Shown in pieces: positions 49,639 through 59,230 of a DNA stretch of 64,000 nt; position 1 is the stretch's first letter, and every line of letters begins with the position of its first letter. The position numbers and the translations under genes were made by a program. The stretch spans positions 930,001-994,000 of the forward strand of contig JAGKQI010000033.1 of NCBI GenBank assembly GCA_018806915.1, read 5' to 3'. This DNA is from Phytophthora colocasiae (lineage: Eukaryota; Oomycota; Peronosporomycetes; Peronosporales; Peronosporaceae). The notes beneath the pieces were generated by a model. That model was given only the letters and a program-made list of their open reading frames with translations. It was not told where the DNA came from and made no database searches.

Positions 49639-50677
49639 TAGGTCGGCCGTTCGACCGACGGTAAGGGGATCTCTACGGTTTCCTGAGGTTCTGGTCTTGC
49701 GTCCACAGTCGCTTCTATAGCTAGGTTCTGCCACTCCATGTAGCGCCGGGACCCGACCGACACAAACCCGGGGAATCGAGGCACTTTTTCCTGATCAAGT
49801 ACCATTCCAACATGTAATCGGCGATCCAATCGTAAAATCTTCTCGCTCAAATTCGTGATCGCTAAATACCGAGTTCGGCCGGGTCCATTTACCACGGTGG
49901 GTACCCATTGGTCGCCTCTGGTCACCCATAATTTCTCCGTCGCCGATAATTTCACTCTCGATGCGGTCTCTTCAGATCCCCCAACTGGGATATGTAGATC
50001 TTCCTCCAATTTTACTGATCTTACCTTCTCCCCGTATAACCTCTTGCGACCACTAAGTGGGATCCCCACTTCGTTAGGCAAGCACATCGATCCCTTCGCA
50101 AGATCCATCCGGACCCCAGCCGGGATCATGAAATCCATGCCCAGGCATCTTGCCCGGATAGATCCCCGATCCAAATATCGAAAAAGTAGACCAAGTATCC
50201 CGCAAGCGTGATCTTGACCCTCGTCCTTCCCTCGGTGGTGTACACATTATCACCGATCCCAACACACTCCTGTCTCTGACTAGTGTCAAAGTGGCACCCA
50301 ACCTTACGAGCGAAGGCGGTATCCAAGATGGATACCTCGGCGCCAGTGTCCAGGAGCAAGATCGCTCTTTCATGATTGATCTTGCCTGAGATCTTGGCTT
50401 GGCGGAACCATTTTCCTGGTGCGTGGTATTTCCAATACCCCCTGGATTCTCCTTCCTTGAGATCCAAAGCCACTTCCGCACCAGATCGCGAGAACTCATC
50501 GATCCGGGGAAGACTCGCGATCTTAGCAGTATACGAATGCAACTTACATGTATTACCGCGCAGATCCGAATTCTCCCTATCTTGATCTCTCGATTTCTTG
50601 TTCACATATGCATAGATGCAATACTCAGAACGCTCGGCTCGTACCGGTTTCCAAACCGGCGAGCGTCCTAGTTTAAC
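49639..50677 (-). pseudogene. G2 protease and linker, frameshifted
   Basis: pol-frame reading begins at the frameshift site and is open a little into gag. The retropepsin has AILLLDTGAEVSILDTAFARKVG and FDIWIGDLSGQ. One base is missing near 50140: the next frame gives LGMDFMIPAGVRMDLAKG, which matches the LLGMGFMFAAGL part of G3 protease. It then runs through a beta-rich domain (LWVTRGDQWVPTVV, RYLAITNLSEKILRL) that is also present in G3 (RWVTQLIYAARSWPVAVRVVNIS), up to ...SVERPTY, where G3 inserted. The protease would process the Gag-Pol polyprotein. The single-base loss makes this G2 copy non-autonomous. Confidence 0.82.
50637..50677 (-). promoter_or_regulatory. G2 programmed -1 frameshift signal at the gag stop
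   Basis: Minus strand: G TTA AAC (50677-50671) then TAG (50670-50668), a 6-nt spacer, and a hairpin with CCGGTTT (50659-50653) pairing AAACCGG (50650-50644), extended by GCTCG/CGAGC across a 2-nt bulge. The pol frame overlaps in -1. Same design as G3 with a different hairpin sequence. Confidence 0.8.
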
Positions 50678-52413
50678 ATCTTTTCCACCTTCTCGGGGAA
50701 CAACCCAGCGTGTCGAGTCGGATCGTACCACTTGCGGATCTGGTTGTAAAATTCTTCCATGGGGCATTCTCCAGCTTCATGGATCTCCCCACAACCACGG
50801 CAGGTATACAGACAGCGATCCGTTGGGTGACCCCTCTTCCCGCACTTATCGCAGGTTAGACGTCTCCAGCAGTCTAGATCCGCATGCTTCCGCGATCCAC
50901 AGTGTGAACAGCGACCTCGATCATGATCCGAAGTACCCCGGCGATCCGTGATCCGGCCTCGATCTTGCACGTTCGCCTGCGATCGCGACTGATCCGGTTG
51001 GTGGGGAACGCCCCCAGTACCGATCTGCTTGTCTTCCGACGCGGCAAGATATATCCTCCGGAGATCGCCTTCAGAGTCGGATCCGTCCGATCCGGATATT
51101 TCCTCTGATTCCGAGCTCGGATCTTGGGTTTGGATCGCCCGTACCACCGCTCGAGTGGGTGCTGCCGGGGCACTGGCCGGTGCCTTTTGTCTGAACTTCG
51201 ATCCGAACGCAGATTTACGCTGCCGGCTTTTCTCCCGTTCCCGGGCACGAAGTACTTCCTCCAGTTCATCGACGTCGCTCAGCCGGAGTAGGGTCAGCCG
51301 ATCAGCTAACTCCGGATCTCCCAATGTCTCGATGTAGTGGTCTACATGTTCCCGGCGGGCCTTAGGGCTCCCATCCTTGATCTTCAGCATTTGAAAGTAG
51401 TCGTCCAACTTGTTGCTCGATCCAGTGGAATTAGTCGTCGGCGCGGTCTGGTCCGTCCGGATCCGGCGATTTTCTTGTTGATCGGGCATCTTGACCTCCA
51501 GCTTCGCAGCCACCGATCGCGTATCCTGTTTCTTCATACGCGATTTCAGGAACTTGGCGCCGGAGGGCCCTAACGACATGCGTTGCAGCCTTCTCGGGCT
51601 ATCTGAGTCTGGTTCCGAGGTCGCTGACGCGTAGCATGACGACCCAGTCTGGTCGGGCGTCATTGGGCGCTCGCCGACCAAGATCTTGAGGGAGTCGAAT
51701 AGATCATGGGTCGCAGATTGAATCGCTTGCAGTTCCAAATCAAATAGAGAGTTTGGGTCGAACTCTCCAGCCACCAAACCAGCTTCTTGGAGCAGATCAA
51801 GTAGGATCTTCACCGCGTTCAGGCGGTCAGAGCTAGTCCGGGGCTTCGACACTGGGCCGGTGAGGTTATCGATCTGGCGGACTTGTATGATCATAAGAAC
51901 AGGATCGTTAAGCAAGGTCTCGCTTAGCCTCTTCCTGTAGTAGGCCTGCTCGATCGCGTCCTTGGTGATCGTTGATCCTGGGTTGATCACATCTTCTGGC
52001 TCTGAGTCTGGAGCCTTCAATTTCGTCCGGGTGCTCTTGATCTTCTTTTTCTTGGTCGATCTTGAGGCAACAGTGGACTTGGTGAGCAGATTAGGTTTCA
52101 GCTTTGCTGATTCCTTATCGCTCGTGTGCGGATCTCGATTCTCATCGAGATCCGCAATGGCCCTCGACGGGGCCTTGGGAGGAATTCGAGGTTTTTCTTC
52201 GAGATCTGGATTGCGATCCAGGTCTGCCTCGTGCCTGTCAGTAGAGATCCTCCCAGAACTCTGCTGATCTGTGGATCTTTCCGTTTTAAGCGATGCCTCC
52301 GTCGATCCAACCTTCGTAGGCACTTCTTCCCCTTGTTCTTCTTTAATCTTGACATCTTCTTGGGACTCACGGTGATATCCGAAGTCACCAGAAGATCCGG
52401 GCACGCGCACCAT
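50668..52413 (-). CDS. G2 gag (581 residues)
   Basis: The ATG at 52413 lies directly at the LTR edge, so the primer-binding site is inside the first codons (MVRVPGSS). A charged Lys/Glu-rich N-terminus (KKKKIKSTRTKLK) is followed by a helical central part and a short region DDYFQMLKIKDGS ... DELEEVLRAREREKSRQRKSAFGSKF. It ends in zinc motifs CSHCGSRKHADLDC, CDKCGKRGHPTDRC and CRGCGEIHEAGEC, the same spacing of three as in G3. A classical capsid domain is less clear than in G3. The last residues MLN overlap the slippery site. No stops. It would package element RNA into particles. It is the first gene of the minus-strand transcript started in the right LTR. Confidence 0.85.
   Translation of the reverse strand: MVRVPGSSGDFGYHRESQEDVKIKEEQGEEVPTKVGSTEASLKTERSTDQQSSGRISTDRHEADLDRNPDLEEKPRIPPKAPSRAIADLDENRDPHTSDKESAKLKPNLLTKSTVASRSTKKKKIKSTRTKLKAPDSEPEDVINPGSTITKDAIEQAYYRKRLSETLLNDPVLMIIQVRQIDNLTGPVSKPRTSSDRLNAVKILLDLLQEAGLVAGEFDPNSLFDLELQAIQSATHDLFDSLKILVGERPMTPDQTGSSCYASATSEPDSDSPRRLQRMSLGPSGAKFLKSRMKKQDTRSVAAKLEVKMPDQQENRRIRTDQTAPTTNSTGSSNKLDDYFQMLKIKDGSPKARREHVDHYIETLGDPELADRLTLLRLSDVDELEEVLRAREREKSRQRKSAFGSKFRQKAPASAPAAPTRAVVRAIQTQDPSSESEEISGSDGSDSEGDLRRIYLAASEDKQIGTGGVPHQPDQSRSQANVQDRGRITDRRGTSDHDRGRCSHCGSRKHADLDCWRRLTCDKCGKRGHPTDRCLYTCRGCGEIHEAGECPMEEFYNQIRKWYDPTRHAGLFPEKVEKMLN
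52394..52412 (-). other. G2 primer-binding site, overlapping the gag start codon
   Basis: TGGTGCGCGTGCCCGGATC starts 1 nt from the LTR. The gag ATG provides its first TG, so the leader outside the LTR is absent. Confidence 0.8.
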
Positions 52414-53756
52414 TGTGGTGGAGCGGATCTGCCAAAATCTCGTTAGGGCAGGTCCCGATCACCACTTGCGCCCAGACACCGACTAACGGAGGGGGTCCCC
52501 CGATGATCCGTGATCTAGCTGTGTGTAGTATTCACCTTGTGTACCCGTCGGTAGGCGAGTTACGCTCTTCCAGGTGACTTCTGAAGGTGTCTTGTAGGTC
52601 GGAAGAAAGTCTTGCGTGACGCAGGGGTTTGAGGTAGCGTGGAAGTACTTCACACCACCTCGGGGTACTTGATCCCGGTCGTAGGCGAGTTCTCGAGCAT
52701 TGATCCGGGTGCCTGATTCTTGATCCAGGTCTTCCAATAGTCCAGTATTAGGGATTCGGTCCCTTCCTTTACGTTGCTTGCCGCTTCCGATAGCGGGGGT
52801 CTTGAGAGGGCGAGATTCGACGGGATCCTTAGGCTAAACAACCAAGTCCTTCCGATCCGATGTATGCACTTAAAGGATAGTTCACTAGATAGGGCAAAGC
52901 TGGCCAATATATTATCCAGACTTAACCGCTATACTAGGTCACGTATCCTTACCTTCCTGACGCTTGTAGGGCCAATGTAGTTCCCGGTTCCAGGCGTAGC
53001 GAAGACACTTGAGTGGTTCAGGGCAAATTCGATTCTGTTTATGGTTATTCCTATGCCTACTAATCCCATCCTGATTTACTATCCTACGATCACATGACAC
53101 TGGCTACAGAGCTGATCCCTAGCTTGGTTCCCCTAACCCTGATCTTGAGCCGATTCCGTACTTAACCGAAGCTTGATCTCGCACTTAACCGAAGCTTGAT
53201 CTCGCACTTAACCGAAGCTTGATCTCGCACTTAACCGAAGCTTGATCTCGCACTTAATCGGGGCTTGATCGCGGCCTGATCCCGCTTGGTAATCCTTCAA
53301 AGAATCCGGATCAGGCCACCAGAAGAGTCTGCGTCGCGCCTGGGGCTGAGCTTGATCCGGAGCTGATATCGTACTTAAACGGGAGAAGATCACTGCGTGA
53401 TCCTGCGTGATCCTGCTTCGTTGCCGCCCGGGGAAGTAGGATCATGCTGTTAGAGGCTTCGGGGTGCCGGGGTAAGCCGATCGTGTTCACTTGGGACCCC
53501 GTCATCGTTGATCGCGCAAGAACATCCTTGATTCCCCATTCTTTCTCCGGCAGGATTCGGATCACCCACGAACACCGCTCCACTTGCTCCTCCGCCGGTG
53601 TCTCTGTTGCCTGTTCCCCGGCGGGACCCATCGTACCTTCGTCTGATTCGACCCAGATCTGGGGATCACAGGTCCCCCCTGTCGCTCGTTCCGACTCTAT
53701 TCGGGTTCGTGGCTGACATTGTCTCTCCGGGAAAAATTCTCGTCCGCTTCACCACA
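52414..53756 (-). repeat. G2 right LTR (5' LTR in coding sense), 1,343 bp
   Basis: Matches 22971-24251 with TGTGGTGGAG and CTTCACCACA ends. It is 62 bp longer: two extra 23-nt units (array 53167-53258) and a 16-bp insertion near 53348. Confidence 0.93.
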
Positions 53757-53760
53757 CTTG
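53757..53760. repeat. G2 target-site duplication, right copy (CTTG)
   Basis: Identical to 22967-22970. Confidence 0.92.
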
Positions 53761-54060
53761 CCGATGGCAGAGTTTGCCATCAACAACTCGGTACATGCCT
53801 CGACAGGGCATACACCGTTCTACGTGAACGCCATGAGGCATCCACGATTGCCGAGCATGCTCGGCAGGGTAGCTTCCTCCTTAAGTGGGGGAGGATCTAC
53901 GGTTGCGTCCGAACAACCGCAGAATGCAACTGATAGCAGCACACTATCAGCTGCGGTGACGCGTGCGACGTCTCGTTTGAGCAGGAACGAGCGCGCGATG
54001 TCTGTGCCGGGCACAGACATGAGAGATGATAGCGAGCAGGCAGGGCCTGCTGCTGACAAG
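53761..54060 (+). pseudogene. G1 pol, integrase continuation after G2
   Basis: Reads on in frame from ECL with PMAEFAINNSVHASTGHTPFYVNA, the helix after the catalytic Glu of Gypsy integrases, then a Ser-rich stretch to ...AGPAADK, where the G4 LTR starts. The rest of the integrase and the 3' LTR should be to the right of G4. Hairpins typical of G1 continue through this piece (53998-54020 has a 10-bp stem). Confidence 0.85.
54057..54060. repeat. Presumed left target-site duplication of G4 (CAAG)
   Basis: Four bases before the inferred LTR start. The partner lies outside the window. Confidence 0.35.
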
Positions 54061-55664
54061 TGTGACGAGGTGGGTGAACACTTTCCGGACTTTCTGAAAG
54101 AAAAACCCGGTCGCCCAGAACGTATAGCTGGTGGCCAGTCCGATTCTGGAAGGAAACTTCCAGATGACACTTGAGAACTGGGGTCAGTCTCTACCTTCCG
54201 GGATCCAAATGGGTATCCGGAAGGCGGAGTTGGCGTGTGACCTTGTGGTTATCCTCCTTGGTGTCGTTTGTCTTCGAGTATCCGAAGGGTATTACCAGGT
54301 GAGTTACTTTCAGGTGTGATCAGATCCAAAGATCCAAAGTACCAAAAGTACTTCCAAATGCAGTTGGTTTTCTGGAAGGCAAAAGACTATTAGCAGAGTC
54401 CTCTTCCAACAGTTAACCAATACAATACAGAGAGTTAATATGCAAAACACGCAGCCGCTCTTATTCTTTGTGGCCCTCGAGCGGTGGGCACTCCCAATGC
54501 CAGTCGACGGGGTCTACTTCCGGAACACTGACTCAGTTCCGGGACCCTAACAAGCGCACCACTTCCGGATAACCACTTGGTTTCCGGAAGACAATATCCA
54601 AGATCAGGATATCCAGATGCCTGTATATCCAAATATCCAAAATCCAAATGCAATCTAGACTAGGAATCCAGATGCAAACGTCCAATCACACAGTAGTTAA
54701 TTCAATACAGTTCCAAGGGGCCAACTACTAACAACCTCCCAAAACGCAGTTATAATATGAAATGTGAATCCGGAATCCGGATTCCAACTGGAATATGAAA
54801 TAGGAAGATCCCTTCCGGATGCGCCGCCGGATCACTTACCCAACTTGGTCTCGAACCTTTGGTGGAGAGTCCCGCGGCGATGTACGCAGTCGACGCGGCC
54901 GTACGCTGGCTCAGCTAACTCGAAGCCCTCTGACAAGAGGCTGGTCCGCAGTGCTTTGCAGTATCTTCCAGGAAAACCTTCCAGAAGACCACTTGCGCCC
55001 TTGGTGGCAAATTGAACTCTCTGTTATTTATATACAAGTCTTCTGCTAAAGATTCTGCTAACATCTTGTTTTCACTATAGGAAGCGCACACTCATCAGGA
55101 GGCGCGTGTCTCTGGTGCGGAACCCCGAAGAATTCCGGCTGGTGCCGAACACATCCTGGTCGGTCGTCTTGGTCGGTCGGTCTTGACTTGGCTTGAGTAT
55201 ACTCCGAACCTCAATGTCCATACTGGGTACAAATCAGGCAGGGTCCGGACGCCCTTGGTCATCTGGATTCCCGATCCTTGGAATCCGGAAGTCCTCAGTT
55301 CAGCACTGGAAGCATGTATCCGGAATACACTTGGTCTGTGTATGGGCGACTGGATTCTTGAGCCCTTAGCCCTGACTGGAATGGCATCCAGATTCCCGAA
55401 ATCTGGATCTGGATTCCGGAAGTACGCACCACGAATTCACTTGGGCACCACATGGTGGACTTGATTCCTGAATAGTGGACTCCGATCATGGTCGGGCATC
55501 CGGATTCTGGAAGTCCGTATTCCGGAAGTCCTAAAGCAATAAGGTGAAAATGTATTCCACAGCTCAGTCCCAGGTACTCGATGCCTCAGCCAATCACCTC
55601 TCGACATATTGGGTGGCTCTGGGAGGCGGTGTCCAGATAGAAAATTTGAATCCACAGCTTCACA
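54061..55664 (-). repeat. G4 left LTR (3' LTR in coding sense), about 1,604 bp
   Basis: No second copy is in the window, so ends are inferred. TGTGACGAGGTGGGTGAAC resembles the G3 start TGTCGCGAAGTCGGTGCAAC; the end TTCACA is followed by a polypyrimidine run as in G3. TGTGA/TCACA form a 5-bp terminal inverted repeat. G1 hairpins stop exactly at 54060. An internal block near 54452 (CCGCTCTTATTCTTTGTGGC) matches G3. Confidence 0.7.
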
Positions 55665-55676
55665 ACCGTCCCTCTC
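55665..55676 (-). other. G4 polypurine tract
   Basis: Minus-strand GAGAGGGACGGT next to the LTR, parallel to the G3 tract AGGAGGGGCGGT. Confidence 0.6.
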
Positions 55677-56141
55677 GTCAGGATCTGTCATTGAGGAATT
55701 TACCTCCGAGCTTGACAGGTCCTTATGAGACGAAGCGTGGGCAAGTCGTCCAGATCACCGGATCACCGCAGACATCCAGATCACAATCCCGCAATTCACA
55801 ACGGCACTTGTCGTCGAGTCGCGTTTCCGGATTCCATACATCCAAATGCCCATCACGAAAATGCCGAACGGTCCGGTTTCAGGCGTCCCACACTGTATCC
55901 AGGTTCTACCCACCCGGGTCTCACGTATCCGGGTTCACCCTATCCGGGTTCAGGAAGTCCAAATCACTACACTGGGTCACATTCCATCCATCAATTGGCT
56001 GACGTGGCTTCTTTTCTGCGTCCGGTCCCAAGCGCCCCGGTCCCATCGCACGTTCAAACGGCAAGAATCATTCAGTCGGTCCGCACACATTTCACAATTT
56101 CGAGGCTCCAGATCACCCAAGCGTTTCCGCACGATCACATC

Positions 56142-58966
56142 ATGTCAGCAGACGCTCCTTCGACGTTCTCGGCGCCTCCACCAGGCAACACCTCGGTTGA
56201 GGGCGACACTGGTGACGCTGAGTCGCACCAGGGCGACACGGCAGTGACAGGGGGTCCAGATAGCGTTGTTGACGAGGGGAGACATGGTGCTGAGGGCACG
56301 GAGACTTGCCCGCCCGCAGGTGGAGACGGAGGCGTCCCTGAGGACGATGATGAGCCACTCAATCGAGTCTATCCGAAGTTCGTCACGCACAAGAGTGCGA
56401 AGGAGTTCGGGCTGTCCGAGGGCACCGCGTTCGGAAGTGAATCTTCGCGTCCCATCTACTTTAAGACTCCTCCATCCCACGAGCGCGACGACAACTTGCA
56501 AGTGGTCGGTGTTCCAGCTTCAACAGTGCATCGTGATGGCAACAGTTTTCTTCGGAACGGCTATGGCGGTTTGGAAGTCCTGATGCATTCTGAGAAGCTG
56601 TCCACCAGGGAAATGGCAGTGCTACACGACTTCTGCGCCGGTCATCTGGACCTTCGGGAATTCATCCTGACACCTCGGCCAGCCTCGCTTCCGGATGACC
56701 AGCTTCACGCACTTCTGGATAGCGTCGCCGTCAAGAGGGAGATCGCCAGCCTTGTTTCGGAGTACGACCTGAGAATCTCGCGCAGCGCGTCTTTGGAACC
56801 GTCTCTGCTCTTCGGAAAGTCATCCAGAAGTGCATCCGGACGCAGTCACTGCTCGAAGATCAGGATCCGGATCTCGTCAATGTCGGCAGGGTTCACGATG
56901 AGCTCGCCGAGCTTCGTCGGGACTACCAGTTGGTAACAAGTCATCTGGATCTTCGACACGCGGAAGCTGTTTCTGAGAAAGAAGAGGCTCTCCAGAACGC
57001 CCGTGACGACATCAAGCACCTGATGGAGGAGCATGACCGCGACAAGAGGGGTCTCCGGAAGCAGGTCGAAGATCTCACGAAGCGTTTGGATGATGCCCGG
57101 ACGCAGAATCGCCTTCTGGAACACCGCATCCAGAAACTGGCCTTTAATGCTGTCGACGTCATGAACTTCCTTGGCGCCGGCGAAGGACAGTCGACTGTCA
57201 CTGTGAACTGGCAACGGCTTCTGGAACTCCTGAAGCACTTTCAGAACGGCACAACTGTTCCTTCGGAATGGCGTACAGTCATCAGTGTCATCGCCACGGA
57301 TGACCCAGGACACACTTCGGCCCCTTTCGTCGAACTGCATCCCTCTCACGGAAGTGATGACGGTGATGCCAAGGAGAGCGATTCGTCGTCGTATCTGGAT
57401 CTGAGTCGTGGTTCTTCTGGCGCACCTGCATCCGGAAATCCAAGTTCCAAGTCTTCTTCCAAGCGCAAGCGTTCCAGTTCCGGATTCAAGTCTTCGAAGA
57501 AGGTCCCAAGGGCTCCCGACGTGATTCAGGCTCGTCCTTCTGAGTGGATTAAACATTCGGATGACGACTGTCGGAGTGACAAATATCCTCTAGTCTGGAC
57601 GGAGAAGCAAGCTCGAGAGTCCTTGACGGACTACCCGGTTGTCTGGAGTGACTTGCGTCTGGATCTTCAGAAACTCATGATGTCTGGAGTCAAGTATACC
57701 GGGGCTCTGGAATGGATTCGTGAAGACCGTGCAGTTCACGTGGCTTTCCAGTTGAAACCTCTCGTGGAGATGCTCACTCGGATGATGTTCTGGAACAAGT
57801 TGGATGACATTCCGTGGACCAAGTACGTCCCGCGTCGGTACTTCCAGATGGCTGAAGGTGTTCTCGATAAACTTCAGGATGAAGGTATCGAGCCAGAGTA
57901 CTGGGGACCTCTTGTGGATGGAGAAGACGACGTCGAAGATCCGGATCCGGAAGCCTTGGTTACGGAAACGGTGGATGACAAGACAGTGGATGAAGACTTC
58001 ATTCCAGATGAGACAGAGGTGGTGCATCCAGATGATGATCAGGGCCACTTAAGTTCCTCTCGCCGTGATCCTGACGTTCAGTCTCCGAAATCCAAGCGTC
58101 GTCGTTCCAACCGCTCTCCCAAGTCAGCATCCAGGGGCTATCGTGCACATGACCGGTCAACCTCCTATCTAGCTGCCAAAGACTTTGGGAACCTGACAAG
58201 ACTCGACAAGCAGACCATCGAGAATCCGACCGAGGGAGTGGCATCTTGGCTCCACTACGGAGTTCGTATGAAGAAGGGAGATCCGACGTCCACAGCGACC
58301 ACTCAGACTCTCGGGTTTCCGAATTCCGCTCCCAACAGGTTTGATTTCGACCTTCTGAAAGAGCGCTTCGTGATCCGGGCGTCCGAGCTTCCTCCGCTTC
58401 TGGATGAACGTCCTTGGGAACACGCATACAGTTGTCGGCCTCGGGATCTACTCTTCCATAAGCGCAGCGATCTGGATGCGAACGCCTTGGAGGCTCTCGA
58501 CACCTGGCTTTCTTTCGTGAGCGGTCATCTCCAGGCCTTCTGGGAAGAAACTCATTGGCTCACGTTCGACACTTCCGAAGCTGTGCATCCGAAGCTCGTG
58601 CGGATCTACTCCGAGCGATCGAAGCGCCACTCGTCCCTTAGGAAGAAGGCGATCCCGTTGCTCCAGAAGATCTCTTCCAAACTTCCAAAATCCATCTGGA
58701 ATGAGACGTGCGTCTGGAAGTACCCTGCGAAACTCTGTCACTGGATCCTGATGGATCCAGAACACTTCAAGCCTGGGACTTCGGAACCATACTCGCTCAA
58801 GGAACAGCTTGGGATTCTGGATGCCATGGAGCCTGCACGTGTTCAGTGGAGCTTCTCCACTTCGGATCAGGATCGCATTGCTCATCTTCCACCGGAAGTC
58901 CAAAGCACCCTGATTCCTGCGGATCAGCGTATCCGGATCGATGCCCTTTGGAACTACGGAAACTAG
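56142..58966 (+). pseudogene. G4 antisense ORF, one frameshift
   Basis: About 941 codons from ATG 56142 (MSADAPSTFSAPPPGN) to TAG 58966, with a single 1-nt frame change near 56800; each part is open. Order: Gly/Asp-rich N-terminus; a region FVTHKSAKEFGLSEGTAF; a coiled coil (ELAELRRDYQLVTSHLDLRHAEAVSEKEEALQNARDD is in two frames); a Ser/Lys-rich stretch KRKRSSSGFKSSKK; the conserved domain VVWSDLRLDLQKLMMSGVKYTGALEW with PWTKYVPRRYFQMAEGVL; an acidic stretch with SKRRRSNRSPKS; and the C-terminal domain SWLHYGVRMK ... QAFWEETHWLTFD ... YPAKLCHWILMDP. The same blocks in the same order occur in G3. No known family recognised; nuclear RNA- or DNA-binding is a guess from the basic patches. Confidence 0.82.
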
Positions 58967-59230
58967 GAGGTGTAGTTCAGATCGAGTGAGTCTTCCAATT
59001 CTCCATGTTTTCCATACGTAATTCGTCACTAATCACTCGTAATACACCCCACTTCTCCGAAAGTCAGCTTTTGTTCATCTCCTTCATATCCATCCTTCTG
59101 AAACCCAGGATTCCAAAGTTCCATCATAATCCGAAATCAGTTTCCAATCGTAATCAAATCAAAGTTCAATCGGTAGTCACAGTTCAGGAATCCCCTTCTC
59201 AAAACTTCCCGGATGATAGCATCCGGAAGT
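58967..59230. other. G4 convergent 3' region between antisense ORF and pol
   Basis: 264 bp, AT-rich with TCCATCATAATCC-like runs similar to the G2 and G3 counterparts. No gene. Confidence 0.55.

Larger units (their letters stand above)
22971..53756 (-). mobile_element. Ty3/Gypsy element G2 with antisense ORF, inserted in G1 and split by G3
   Basis: LTRs at 22971-24251 and 52414-53756, 4-bp TSD CTTG. Gag-pol runs on the minus strand; an antisense ORF is on the plus strand next to the left LTR. Without G3 and its extra TSD copy the element would be about 13.2 kb. The LTRs differ by roughly eight substitutions and a few indels in ~1.28 kb, more than those of G3, in line with the nesting order. 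The tetramer GATC is strikingly frequent in it. Confidence 0.92.
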
